Part shown: piece by piece, positions 34,880 to 43,330 of the stretch
Position numbering within the stretch: position 1 is the stretch's first letter
Layout of the letters: each line of letters begins with the position of its first letter
Assembly (NCBI GenBank): GCA_964457545.1
Contig: CAYWEN010000016.1
Location: forward strand, 1-64,000
Direction: 5' to 3'
Length of the DNA: 64,000 bases
Source of the DNA: JAGGTJ01 sp964457545
Lineage (GTDB): Bacteria; Desulfobacterota; DSM-4660; Desulfatiglandales; Desulfatiglandaceae
Made by a program: the position numbers and the translations under genes
Notes under the pieces: generated by a model
Seen by the model: the letters and a program-made list of their open reading frames with translations, nothing else
The model's database searches: none
Told to the model about the DNA's origin: nothing

Positions 34880-35027
34880 TCTTTTTAAAGATTGATATGG
34901 AAATCATTAATGAGGAGCAGAAATACTATTATTTTTTCTATAGAATCCTCTGCTCATGGGTTGGCTGAAATATTAATATCTTGACTATCAAGCCGTGAGC
35001 AGGACACCTTAGCTCACGGCTTTTTTT
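34880..35027 (+). ncRNA. Candidate small RNA between adk and aroK
   Basis: A pairing element (GAGGAGCAG near 34911 with CTCTGCTCAT near 34948-34957) is followed ~35 bases later by the terminator at 34991-35027. No open reading frame fits between. The unit could be a short stand-alone RNA or an attenuated leader. Start and family are unknown. Confidence 0.3.
34991..35027 (+). terminator. Strong rho-independent terminator
   Basis: AGCCGTGAGC and GCTCACGGCT pair perfectly around a loop of ~11 bases, followed by TTTTTTT. It is about 440 bases after adk, so it may serve a separate transcript rather than adk alone. Confidence 0.85.
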
Positions 35028-35186
35028 GTCTTTGCGGGATTTATATAATCCCCTTGCAAAAAAGCTGGTCTGATAACATCTTAAAGCCATTATCTAAGCG
35101 GTATATCAAGGCTGTCAGAAATATTTTCTCTTATTCAAAACAAAAAACAGGGAGCTTAAAAGTATAAACACCTCAGTTATAAATCA

Positions 35187-35729
35187 ATGCACAAGTCATC
35201 TGAAAACACTGCAAGTATTACCCTTATTGGTTACCGATGCTGTGGCAAAACAGCGGTTGGCACTCTCATTGCCAAAAATATGAAAAGACCCTTTATAGAC
35301 ACTGATGCCCTCATAGAACAGCAGACAGGAAAAACCATTGAAGAAATTGTAAGGCAGCAGGGCTGGGAGGAGTTCCGCAGGATTGAAAAAGATGTTATCA
35401 TGAAAGTTTGCCGGAAGGATGGGCTTGTTATAGCAACTGGCGGCGGGGTTGTGCTGAACAAGGACAATGTTGAGGCACTTCGTAAAAACACATGGATTGT
35501 TTGGCTATATGCAAGAGAAAATATTATCAGAAAAAGGATGAACATTGATCAGGTTTCCGGAAAAACACGGCCATCCCTGACAGGGATTGATCCTGCAAAA
35601 GAGATCATGTCGGTTATTAAACAAAGAGAACCCTTATACGCAAAAGCAGGACACTTCAAAATAGATACAAGTGATCTCAGTGTTGATGAAATTGCAACAA
35701 CAATCATTAACAGGTTTGAAACAGGGTGA
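35187..35729 (+). CDS. aroK: Shikimate kinase
   Basis: 180 aa, typical. Phosphorylates shikimate at the 3-OH. P loop GYRCCGKTAVG, the DTD motif (FIDTDALIEQQ), shikimate-binding EEFRRIE and the ATGGGVVL strand, and a LID with RPSLTG. It starts the aromatic cluster on the plus strand and precedes aroC. No good ribosome site is visible before ATG. Confidence 0.93.
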   Translation: MHKSSENTASITLIGYRCCGKTAVGTLIAKNMKRPFIDTDALIEQQTGKTIEEIVRQQGWEEFRRIEKDVIMKVCRKDGLVIATGGGVVLNKDNVEALRKNTWIVWLYARENIIRKRMNIDQVSGKTRPSLTGIDPAKEIMSVIKQREPLYAKAGHFKIDTSDLSVDEIATTIINRFETG

Positions 35730-35853
35730 CCCTGGGAAATTTTTATTCAATTTTGGCAACCCATCCACATAGGCGATATAAAGGCTTTTTCCTGCTCTCT
35801 TTTCTCAATTGGTGAAATCCTTCTGCATATGGCCTTCAGTTATGGATAATACA

Positions 35854-36918
35854 ATGTCTGGAAATTCATTTGGGACCTTATTCAGAATAACTACATTTGG
35901 AGAATCTCACGGGTATGGCGTAGGTGCAGTCATAGACGGTTGTCCACCGCGTATAGCCTTGAAGCCTGAAGACTTTTACGATGCAATGGCGTCAAGGCGT
36001 CCCGGCAACAGCCCTTCTGACACCTCCCGCAGGGAAAAAGATACGGTAAAAATACTGTCAGGTGTTTTTGAAGATCTGACAACCGGCATGCCAATTACTC
36101 TTCTGATACTTAACAGGGATGCAGACAGCCGTCCCTATGAAATCTTGCGCACCCTGTTCAGGCCTGGCCACGGCGACTATACCTACTTCAAAAAATATGG
36201 ACATTTCGATTTTACAGGCGGTGGAAGGGCCTCTGCACGTGAAACAGCAGCAAGAGTGGCTGCCGGCGTGGTAGCTGACAAGGTATTGTATCCTCTCGGA
36301 ATAAAATTCACAGCATTTACACTTGAATTAGGCGGAATAAGGGCCAAAAAGATTGATCAGGATTATCTGGACCAAAGTCCCCTGTTATGCCCGGATCCTG
36401 ATGCATCAGAAAAGATGCTGGATCTTGTTTCACAGGTCCGCCAGGAAGGAGATTCCCTTGGAGGAATTGTTGAGCTGAGAATAAACGGATGCCCTCCAGG
36501 CCTTGGAGAACCGGTTTTCGACAAACTTGAGGCAGACCTTGCAAAGGGTATCATGTCTATCGGCGCTGTTAAAGGTATTGAGATAGGAGAAGGATTTGGA
36601 GCAGCAAGGCTCAAGGGTTCTGAAAACAACGATTCGCTTGCACCTGACGGTTTTGCATCAAACCATGCAGGAGGTATCCTTGCAGGGATATCCAATGGAG
36701 AGACTATAGTTATAAGAGCGGCAGTAAAACCTATTCCTACAATAGGACTTGAGCAGGATACAATTGACAGGGAAGGCAAACCCGCCAAACTGAAAATGAA
36801 AGGAAGATATGACATCTCTGCTATCCCGAGAATAATTCCTGTAATCACAGCAATGGCCAAGATAGTTTTGGCAGATCATTATCTGCGTCAGCGGGCAATC
36901 AGAACAGATCTGCACTAA
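35854..36918 (+). CDS. aroC: Chorismate synthase
   Basis: 354 aa. FMN-dependent conversion of EPSP to chorismate. GESHGYGVGAVIDGCPP, SRREKDTVKILSGVFEDLTT, FRPGHGDYTYFKKYG and GGGRASARETAARVAAGVV are the family signatures. I chose ATG 35854 (MSGNSFGTLFRI) because it aligns with the start of well-known AroC proteins. ATG 35842 and a TTG at 35809 are in frame upstream. Chorismate made here feeds both pheA/tyrA and the pabAB genes of this window. Confidence 0.96.
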   Translation: MSGNSFGTLFRITTFGESHGYGVGAVIDGCPPRIALKPEDFYDAMASRRPGNSPSDTSRREKDTVKILSGVFEDLTTGMPITLLILNRDADSRPYEILRTLFRPGHGDYTYFKKYGHFDFTGGGRASARETAARVAAGVVADKVLYPLGIKFTAFTLELGGIRAKKIDQDYLDQSPLLCPDPDASEKMLDLVSQVRQEGDSLGGIVELRINGCPPGLGEPVFDKLEADLAKGIMSIGAVKGIEIGEGFGAARLKGSENNDSLAPDGFASNHAGGILAGISNGETIVIRAAVKPIPTIGLEQDTIDREGKPAKLKMKGRYDISAIPRIIPVITAMAKIVLADHYLRQRAIRTDLH

Positions 36919-37303
36919 CCCGGCATGCCCCCGCTCAAAATAATCCGCAGTTACCTTTTTCCCTGTCTGGAGAGAGTGGTATGGATGTCTCCGGATCAAG
37001 GGCGGACGGCATAGCCTGTACATTCAGGCAGGGATTGCCCTTTCACAGCAAACAAATATAAAAAACAGGATTCACACAGATCAATGCACTGTTCGGGTGC
37101 TCTTCCGGTGCCTAAAGACCGGTCTTTATGTTCAAACAATGGAAACCGGGTATCAGCTCAATAATAGGGGGATAACAGCCCTCCCGGCGGTCGCGTCAGA
37201 AAAACCTTCCTGCCCCTATTTATTGAGTTGTTACGAAACTGGCATACTGAAGCAAAAAAAATAATACTATGATCAACAAACTCAAGGATGGAGGACATAA
37301 AAG
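36919..37303. other. Gap aroC / ADTH synthase with R2 copy b
   Basis: About 385 bases. The only recognisable element is the R2 hairpin at 37151-37234. Confidence 0.5.
37151..37234 (-). repeat. R2 repeat, copy b
   Basis: TATCAGCTCAATAATAGGGG at the left and CCCCTATTTATTGAGTTGTT at the right form a long inverted repeat. The inner variant has CCTCCCGGCGGTCGCGTCAG, shared with the left half of the composite copy a. 84 bases; it can fold into one hairpin. Confidence 0.8.
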
Positions 37304-38101
37304 ATGATTGGGAAAAAAATCCGCATGGAAAGGCTCATGAATCGGGATACCGGCAAAATAGTTATTGTACCCATGGATCATGGGGTTAGTGTAGGGCCTA
37401 TCCTTGGGATCACCAACATGAAACATGCAATGAGCCAGGCGGCTGATGGCGGAGCCAATGCCGTTGTTGTACATAAAGGAGTGGTTGCGTCCGGCCACAG
37501 AGGCAGCGGTCCGGATATCGGACTTATAATACACATGTCGGCCAGCACATCATTGTCTCCAACTCCAAATTCCAAGGTCCTGGTATGTACTGTTGAAGAG
37601 GCTATCAAACTTGGGGCTGATGGTGTCTCAGTGCATGTAAACATAGGTGATGAGAGGGAAGGCGAAATGCTGGCAAGCCTTGGGAAGGTAGCTCAAAGTG
37701 CAGCAGAATGGGGCATGCCTCTTTTGGCCATGGTTTATCCAAGGGGAGAAAAAATAAAAAACGAATATGATGTTGAAGTTGTCAAACATGCGGCAAGACT
37801 TGGTGCAGAACTGGGGGCTGACATAGTCAAGGTGTCATACACCGGAGATCCTGACAGCTTCAGAAAGGTGGTAGACGGGTGTCATGTCCCTGTGATTATT
37901 GCCGGAGGCCCCAAAATGGATTCTGACAGGGCAATACTTGAAATGGTAAAGGGAGCCATAGATGCAGGAGGATCAGGAACATCTATTGGAAGAAATGTCT
38001 TTCAACACAAAAACCCCAGAAGAATAATCGGCGCCCTTGCAATGATTGTACATGATAATGCCGGTGTTGATGACGCCTTGAATTTTCTCGATAAAGGATA
38101 G
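37304..38101 (+). CDS. 2-Amino-3,7-dideoxy-D-threo-hept-6-ulosonate (ADTH) synthase
   Basis: 265 aa DhnA/class I fructose-bisphosphate aldolase-like protein. KIVIVPMDHGVSVGPILGIT, the Schiff-base strand ADIVKVSYTGDPDSFRKVV, and the phosphate loops IIAGGPKM and GGSGTSIGRNVFQHKNPRR mark the ADTH synthase family. It makes the C7 precursor used by DHQ synthase II (encoded at 40416) in place of DAHP. Clustering with aroK, aroC, pheA, tyrA and that synthase confirms the aromatic role over glycolytic aldolase. GGAGGA lies 9 bases before ATG. Confidence 0.9.
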   Translation: MIGKKIRMERLMNRDTGKIVIVPMDHGVSVGPILGITNMKHAMSQAADGGANAVVVHKGVVASGHRGSGPDIGLIIHMSASTSLSPTPNSKVLVCTVEEAIKLGADGVSVHVNIGDEREGEMLASLGKVAQSAAEWGMPLLAMVYPRGEKIKNEYDVEVVKHAARLGAELGADIVKVSYTGDPDSFRKVVDGCHVPVIIAGGPKMDSDRAILEMVKGAIDAGGSGTSIGRNVFQHKNPRRIIGALAMIVHDNAGVDDALNFLDKG

Positions 38102-38471
38102 TTTTTGATCACCATCTGGTTTCCAATCCAAAAAATGAGACATTTTTTACAGGACCAGGGGAATAAAGGAAACATACAAAAGCAAACCATATAATGATAA
38201 CCTGTTGCACAAATAATCAGGCAGAACTCAGGCACATATCCATCTGATCTGTTGATTTGTCAGCGCTCAGGGCGGCCCCCAGGTCTCGCCTGATCTTGCA
38301 AAAAACATTGATTGCTGAAAAGGGAACTTTGCTTCTACTCAGTGGCCAAGCACCCACATAGGGGCAACTGCCATAAAGGTTATTACAGACAATAATGGTT
38401 TTGTACAGATTTATTATGATCATAACCCCTTATGTCCTTCAGAAAAGGCTATGTTGTACAGGGAGAAAAAC
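38102..38471. other. Gap upstream of pheA
   Basis: About 370 bases. A degenerate R1 end (38116-38150, CTGGTTTCCAATCCAAAAAA) follows the ADTH synthase stop. No leader peptide rich in Phe or Tyr is visible. Confidence 0.4.
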
Positions 38472-39584
38472 GTGGCACAAAAAACTCCGGAAACCAAAAC
38501 AGTGCCAACAGCGCTGAAAAGATACAGACAAGAGATTGACAAAGTAGACAGCCAGTTGCTTTCCCTTTTGTTAAAAAGACAAAAGATTGCCAAAGGGATA
38601 GGTAAAACAAAAAGAGAGCTGGGCCTTGAGGTTTTTGATCCTGCAAGGGAAAGCAACATACTGAAAAACTTGATGGCCAATGCTGACAGTCTGCTTACCA
38701 GGGACATGGTACGACATATCTTCAACGAGATAATATCTGCCTCACGTACGGTCCAATCTCCTTTGACAGTATCGTTTTTGGGGCCAGAAGCCACATTTTC
38801 TCATCAGGCAGCCATATGTATGTTTGGTCATTCAATCTCGTTACGCATGGCTTCGACCATTGATGATGTGTTTGATCTGGTAGAAAAGGGAGGTTGTCAA
38901 AAAGGGGTTGTTCCCATAGAAAACTCGTATGAAGGTTCTGTGAACAGAACGATTGATCTTTTTTACAGATATGATTTGAAAATAAACGCCGAAATCTTTC
39001 TTCGCATCAGACATCACCTCCTGAGCAAACAGGACAGTATCAAAAAAATAAAACGGCTGTACTCACATCCCATGGCCATCGCCCAATGCAGGCAATGGAT
39101 AAGAAACAACATGCCTGATGTTGAGATAAAGGAGGTCCAGAGCACTGCCCATGCGGCAAGGATGGCTGTCAAAGATAATGATGCAGCCGCACTTGGAAGT
39201 CGTTTGGCAGCCATGACCTATGATCTGAACACATTGAAAAAAAACATAGAAGACAGTCCGGATAATGTAACAAGATTTCTTGCCATTGGTAAAACAGCAG
39301 TATCTGCCACAGGCAATGATAAAACATCCTTTATGTTTTTGTTGAAACACCGCCCGGGTGCGCTGCACGACACATTGGGAGCCCTGGCACGCAGGGGTAT
39401 TAACATGAGTCGTATTGAATCCAGGCCAACCAAGATTCAGAGCTGGGAGTACCTTTTTTTTGTTGATATAGATGGACATGAATCTGATAAAAAGATAAAC
39501 GATGCACTCATGGAGATGGAAGAATCATGTGTGGTTCTGAAAAGGCTCGGTTCATATCCTGCATCAGGTGAACCATGGGAATAG
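38472..39584 (+). CDS. pheA: Chorismate mutase / prephenate dehydratase
   Basis: 370 aa P-protein. Chorismate mutase domain (~14-95, RYRQEIDKVDSQLLSLLLKR), prephenate dehydratase domain (~100-280, VSFLGPEATFSHQAA, PIENSYEGSVNRTIDLF, and the NVTRFLAI catalytic TRF), then an ACT domain (~290-360) with RPGALHDTLG and the phenylalanine-binding ESRP. Feedback inhibition by phenylalanine is expected. I chose GTG 38472, with AGGGAG six bases upstream; an ATG at 38451 is the alternative. It overlaps tyrA by 10 bases. Confidence 0.94.
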   Translation: MAQKTPETKTVPTALKRYRQEIDKVDSQLLSLLLKRQKIAKGIGKTKRELGLEVFDPARESNILKNLMANADSLLTRDMVRHIFNEIISASRTVQSPLTVSFLGPEATFSHQAAICMFGHSISLRMASTIDDVFDLVEKGGCQKGVVPIENSYEGSVNRTIDLFYRYDLKINAEIFLRIRHHLLSKQDSIKKIKRLYSHPMAIAQCRQWIRNNMPDVEIKEVQSTAHAARMAVKDNDAAALGSRLAAMTYDLNTLKKNIEDSPDNVTRFLAIGKTAVSATGNDKTSFMFLLKHRPGALHDTLGALARRGINMSRIESRPTKIQSWEYLFFVDIDGHESDKKINDALMEMEESCVVLKRLGSYPASGEPWE

Positions 39585-40390
39585 AGCATAAAAAGATCCA
39601 ACTTGCTGACAGGCTGAAAAACCCCACAGTGGGAATTATTGGCGGAACAGGATTTATGGGGACATGGCTTGCAGGTATCCTTGGCAAAAAAGGCATCAAG
39701 GTTGTACCTGTAGGGCGTACTACCACTATCACCCCTGTTCAGGCAGCACATGACTGTGATGTGGTGGTGATCTCAGTACCCATTACCAAGACAGAAGAGG
39801 TGATCAAAGAGATAGCACCCCATATTGCAGATGACAAACTTCTTATGGACCTTACCTCAATAAAGAAACGGCCTTTGGAGGCAATGCTCAAATATTCCCG
39901 TTGCGAAGTGGTTGGTGTCCATCCTTTGTTTGGCCTGGACATATCCCCCGACGAAGAGGCAAAAATAGCTGTTTGCCCTGCAAGAGGCAACATTGGCGCA
40001 GAATGGCTTAAAAAACTGTTCACAGATGCAGGTATGGTGGTAGCAACACTTTCTGCCGAAAAACATGACCAGCTAATGGGTCTTGTTCAGGGAGCAAACC
40101 ACTTTTCCACCCTTGCCCTTGCTCTGCTGATAAAAAAATCCGGCTTCACACTAAAAGAGATACAGTCTTGTTCTACCCAGACATTTATGAAAAGACTTCG
40201 CAGAATCATTGCCATGCTGGGCCAATCAGACGAACTGTTTGGTGCGCTTTTGATGGAAAACAACTTTTCCTCCGGATTTATAGATCAATATATGGAAATG
40301 GTAAATGATCTGTCTGACATAATAAAGGACAAGAACGGAGAAAAGTTCAGACAATTTTTTATGGAATTGAAAGATTTTTTCTTGGTATAA
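39575..40390 (+). CDS. tyrA: Prephenate dehydrogenase (TyrA family)
   Basis: 271 aa. Rossmann motif VGIIGGTGFMGTWLAGIL, then DLTSIKKRPLEAMLKYS, VVGVHPLFGLD and HDQLMGLVQGANHFSTLALA, all typical of TyrA. There is no ACT or chorismate mutase domain, resembling archaeal-type TyrA. It makes 4-hydroxyphenylpyruvate for tyrosine. Start overlaps the end of pheA, with AGGTGAA inside pheA. Confidence 0.92.
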   Translation: MGIEHKKIQLADRLKNPTVGIIGGTGFMGTWLAGILGKKGIKVVPVGRTTTITPVQAAHDCDVVVISVPITKTEEVIKEIAPHIADDKLLMDLTSIKKRPLEAMLKYSRCEVVGVHPLFGLDISPDEEAKIAVCPARGNIGAEWLKKLFTDAGMVVATLSAEKHDQLMGLVQGANHFSTLALALLIKKSGFTLKEIQSCSTQTFMKRLRRIIAMLGQSDELFGALLMENNFSSGFIDQYMEMVNDLSDIIKDKNGEKFRQFFMELKDFFLV

Positions 40391-40415
40391 AAAACGGGAG
40401 GAAAATCATTATATT

Positions 40416-41414
40416 ATGAAAAAAAAAGAGATATGGGTTAATGCAGACCCATGGAAAAAGGGACTGGTGACCGCTGCACTCGAAGGAGGAGCAGATGCAG
40501 TAATTGTCACTGATGACAAGGCTGACAATGTAAAAGGACTTGGCATTATAGCTACTGTTTCAAATAACGGAGACCTGAAATGGGGAAAAGACGTTGTAGT
40601 TATGGATATACAATCCTCTGAGGATGAAGACGAGATAGTAAAACAGGCCCTTCAAAAAAAGGTCATCGTAAAAACATCCGACTGGAAAGTAATCCCCCTT
40701 GAAAACCTCGTTGCACGATCCGGCAACCTGTTTGTTGAAGTCAATAGTATAGAGGAAGCAAAAACCGCTGCAGGCGTACTTGAAAAAGGTGTCGACGGAC
40801 TTGTGATTACTGAACGGGATCCGCTTAAAGTAAAAGAAATAATAAATGCAATCAATACCACCAGACAATCCATTGACCTTGCTGAACTTACGATAGAAAA
40901 AGTTGTTCCGCTCGGTATGGGAGACAGGGTATGCATTGACACCTGCTCCATTATGAAACCAGGGGAGGGTATGTTGATTGGCAACAGCAGTCATGGCCTT
41001 TTTCTGATTCACTCGGAAAGTATTGAAAACCCCTATGTGGCGCCCAGACCTTTCAGGGTTAATGCCGGGCCTGTACACGCCTATGTTATGGCGCCCAATG
41101 GAAAGACACGTTATCTTTCAGAACTAAAGGCAGGAGATGAGGTCATTGGGGTAAATTTCAAGGGAGAGATGTTTCCGCTTCTCGTCGGCAGAGTAAAAAT
41201 AGAAAAAAGGCCCCTTATCCTGATTCAGGCATCAGGACCTGACGGATCATTCACTACCATACTGCAAAACGCAGAAACCATTCGCCTGGTTTGCAAGGAT
41301 GGAAAACCCTTATCTGTGGTCAAGATAAAACCTGGTGATCATGTGTTAGGCCATGTAGAATCCGCAGGAAGACATTTTGGTCACAAAATAAAAGAATCCA
41401 TCACAGAAAAATAG
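40416..41414 (+). CDS. 3-Dehydroquinate synthase II
   Basis: 332 aa archaeal-type (AroB') enzyme that oxidatively deaminates and cyclises ADTH to 3-dehydroquinate using NAD. It starts KEIWVNADPWKKGLVTAALE. Conserved segments include GMGDRVCIDTCSIMKPGEGM, IGNSSHGLFLIHSES and PFRVNAGPVHAYVMAPNGKT. It is unrelated in fold to ordinary AroB. With the ADTH synthase upstream it forms the complete alternative entry into the shikimate pathway. The GGGAGG ribosome site is rather far (~15 bases) from ATG. Confidence 0.94.
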   Translation: MKKKEIWVNADPWKKGLVTAALEGGADAVIVTDDKADNVKGLGIIATVSNNGDLKWGKDVVVMDIQSSEDEDEIVKQALQKKVIVKTSDWKVIPLENLVARSGNLFVEVNSIEEAKTAAGVLEKGVDGLVITERDPLKVKEIINAINTTRQSIDLAELTIEKVVPLGMGDRVCIDTCSIMKPGEGMLIGNSSHGLFLIHSESIENPYVAPRPFRVNAGPVHAYVMAPNGKTRYLSELKAGDEVIGVNFKGEMFPLLVGRVKIEKRPLILIQASGPDGSFTTILQNAETIRLVCKDGKPLSVVKIKPGDHVLGHVESAGRHFGHKIKESITEK

Positions 41415-41518
41415 CCCATCAAATGAAACGGACGACACAGAATTTCAGCAGGATATTACAAATGACAGCATCATTCTGTTTCTGCATAAAAACCTGTTTC
41501 GCAGGAGGATAATATAAA

Positions 41519-43114
41519 ATGCTGCTTGGTCTTATGAGAAAACATGCCAGTTCCTGGATCATCAAGGTCATAATGGTGATTATCGTCCTGGTTTTTATAT
41601 TCTACTTTGGTTATTCCTTCAAGGCCAGACGAGGATTGAAGGTAGCTGTTGTAAACGGAGACGTGATAAGCCGTTATGAGTATTCCAAGGTATACAGGGA
41701 CCTGTATGAGGCATTTCGCAGGCAGTATAAAGACCTGTGGACAGATAACATGGTCAGGCTGTTTCACCTGAAGGAGATGGCCCTGAACAGATTGATAAAC
41801 CAGAAACTGATCAGTTATGAAGCTAAAAAACTGGGCCTTTCCGTTACAGACAGCGAGATTCAAAAGGCTATACTGAAAATAAAGGCATTCAATGTCAACG
41901 GTCATTTTGATATGCAGCGTTACGAGGCCCTGTTGAGCAACAACAGGATAACGCCGGAAGAATTTGAACAGAGTATTGCCCAGGATATCCTGGCAAAAAA
42001 AACAAGACAGTTTGTTTTCAGCTTTGTACACGTTACAGATCAAGAAGTTCGCGATCACTATGCCTTTTTCACTGAACAGATAAAAATCGCATTTCTCAGG
42101 TTTTTACCCGAATCTTTCAAGGACAAAATCAAGATAACACAATCTGATATAAACCTGTTCTTTGAACAAAACAAGGAAAAATACAAGACGCCAACAAAGA
42201 TCAAACTGACCTATATTGTCATTAATCCCAAGGACTTCAACAACAAAGTCAAAATCAGGGAAGATGATATAACAGCCTATTATGAAGAACACAAAAATCA
42301 ATTCAAAAAACCCGGCGGTAACGGTTTCAAACCCCTCAACGAGGTTAAAAAGGAAATAACAGAGGTTCTTGTCAAACAGGCTGCCACAGACCTGGCCCAG
42401 GAACGAGGCATGTCCCTGATTGACCAGATGCCCTATGATGTAGATATCGCAAAATATGCCGCTGATAATGGTCTTAAGACAGGGAAGACAGATTTCTTTT
42501 CCATACAGGAATCTATTCCTGGAATCGGGAATGATAAAAAAACCAAAGACATATTATTTTCATTGAACAAACAAGACACAACTGAGCTCATTACCCTGAA
42601 CGGAAAATTTTACATTTTTCAGATCACGGACAAACATAGCTCCCACATACCCCCGATAAAAGAAGTTATGGACAGGGTAAAAGAGGACTGTATCCAACAA
42701 AAGGAACTTGATAAGGCCAAACAGAAGGCAGAAGAATTTTTAACACGACTTAACAAGGGCGAAAAATGGGACGATCTCATCAAGGAATACCATCTGAAAC
42801 CTGTGCAAACCCCCTTTTTTACCCGACAGGGCTATGTTCCTGGTGTGGCAGCAGACCGCAGCCTTAACGAAGAGCTTTTCAGTTTGAATAAAAACAGAAG
42901 GTTTATCAAAAAACCCTATGTCAGCCCCAGAGGAGCATTTATCTTCAGATGGCTGGCTTCAAAAGGGATTAATGAGGAGAAATTCAAGAAAGACAAGGAA
43001 CAATTTACAAATATACTTATTGATCAGAAACGCAAACTTGTATTTGAAAAATGGCTTTCAAATGTAAGGCGGATATCTGACATAAAAATCCTTGTTCCCG
43101 TATCTGAACTGTAA
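41519..43114 (+). CDS. PpiD/SurA-type periplasmic chaperone without a clear parvulin domain
   Basis: 531 aa. N-terminal membrane anchor at ~14-34 (IIKVIMVIIVLVFIFYFGYS), then the SurA_N/PpiD chaperone region (VAVVNGDVISRYEYSKVYRD, ALNRLINQKLISYEAKKLGL). Between ~220 and ~290, where PpiD carries its first parvulin rotamase domain, the sequence goes straight through helical segments and no His/Gly-rich parvulin core is recognisable. The C-terminal ~250 residues are helical (LAQERGMSLIDQ, TRLNKGEKWDDLIKEYHLKP). It probably helps outer-membrane or secreted proteins fold. GCAGGAGGA precedes ATG. Confidence 0.78.
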   Translation: MLLGLMRKHASSWIIKVIMVIIVLVFIFYFGYSFKARRGLKVAVVNGDVISRYEYSKVYRDLYEAFRRQYKDLWTDNMVRLFHLKEMALNRLINQKLISYEAKKLGLSVTDSEIQKAILKIKAFNVNGHFDMQRYEALLSNNRITPEEFEQSIAQDILAKKTRQFVFSFVHVTDQEVRDHYAFFTEQIKIAFLRFLPESFKDKIKITQSDINLFFEQNKEKYKTPTKIKLTYIVINPKDFNNKVKIREDDITAYYEEHKNQFKKPGGNGFKPLNEVKKEITEVLVKQAATDLAQERGMSLIDQMPYDVDIAKYAADNGLKTGKTDFFSIQESIPGIGNDKKTKDILFSLNKQDTTELITLNGKFYIFQITDKHSSHIPPIKEVMDRVKEDCIQQKELDKAKQKAEEFLTRLNKGEKWDDLIKEYHLKPVQTPFFTRQGYVPGVAADRSLNEELFSLNKNRRFIKKPYVSPRGAFIFRWLASKGINEEKFKKDKEQFTNILIDQKRKLVFEKWLSNVRRISDIKILVPVSEL

Positions 43115-43330
43115 GCACACAGTACAGTTGAAACACATCAGTTCAACAACAGGAACGCCGTCATATTGCTATTTATTGAGTTATCAGGTGCACAAGCTGA
43201 GCAAGTCTCAGCATCTGTCAGTCAGCTCAGTCGGCGCTCGTACTCCACCTAACATTCGCTGAAACAAAAACCGCTGGATGATTTAAGAAAAACAACCCTC
43301 TGCTGTAATAATTAGGAGATAAACTGACAT
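43115..43330. repeat. R2 end remnant in the ppiD-like / acc gap
   Basis: CTATTTATTGAGTTATCAG (43169-43187) matches one R2 end. The other end is not found within this ~215-base gap. Confidence 0.4.

Larger units (their letters stand above)
34553..35186. other. Region adk/aroK with R1 copy and possible small RNA
   Basis: Holds R1 copy G (34592-34725) and a possible small RNA ending in a strong terminator (34880-35027). The remaining ~160 bases before aroK show no clear promoter. Confidence 0.5.
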
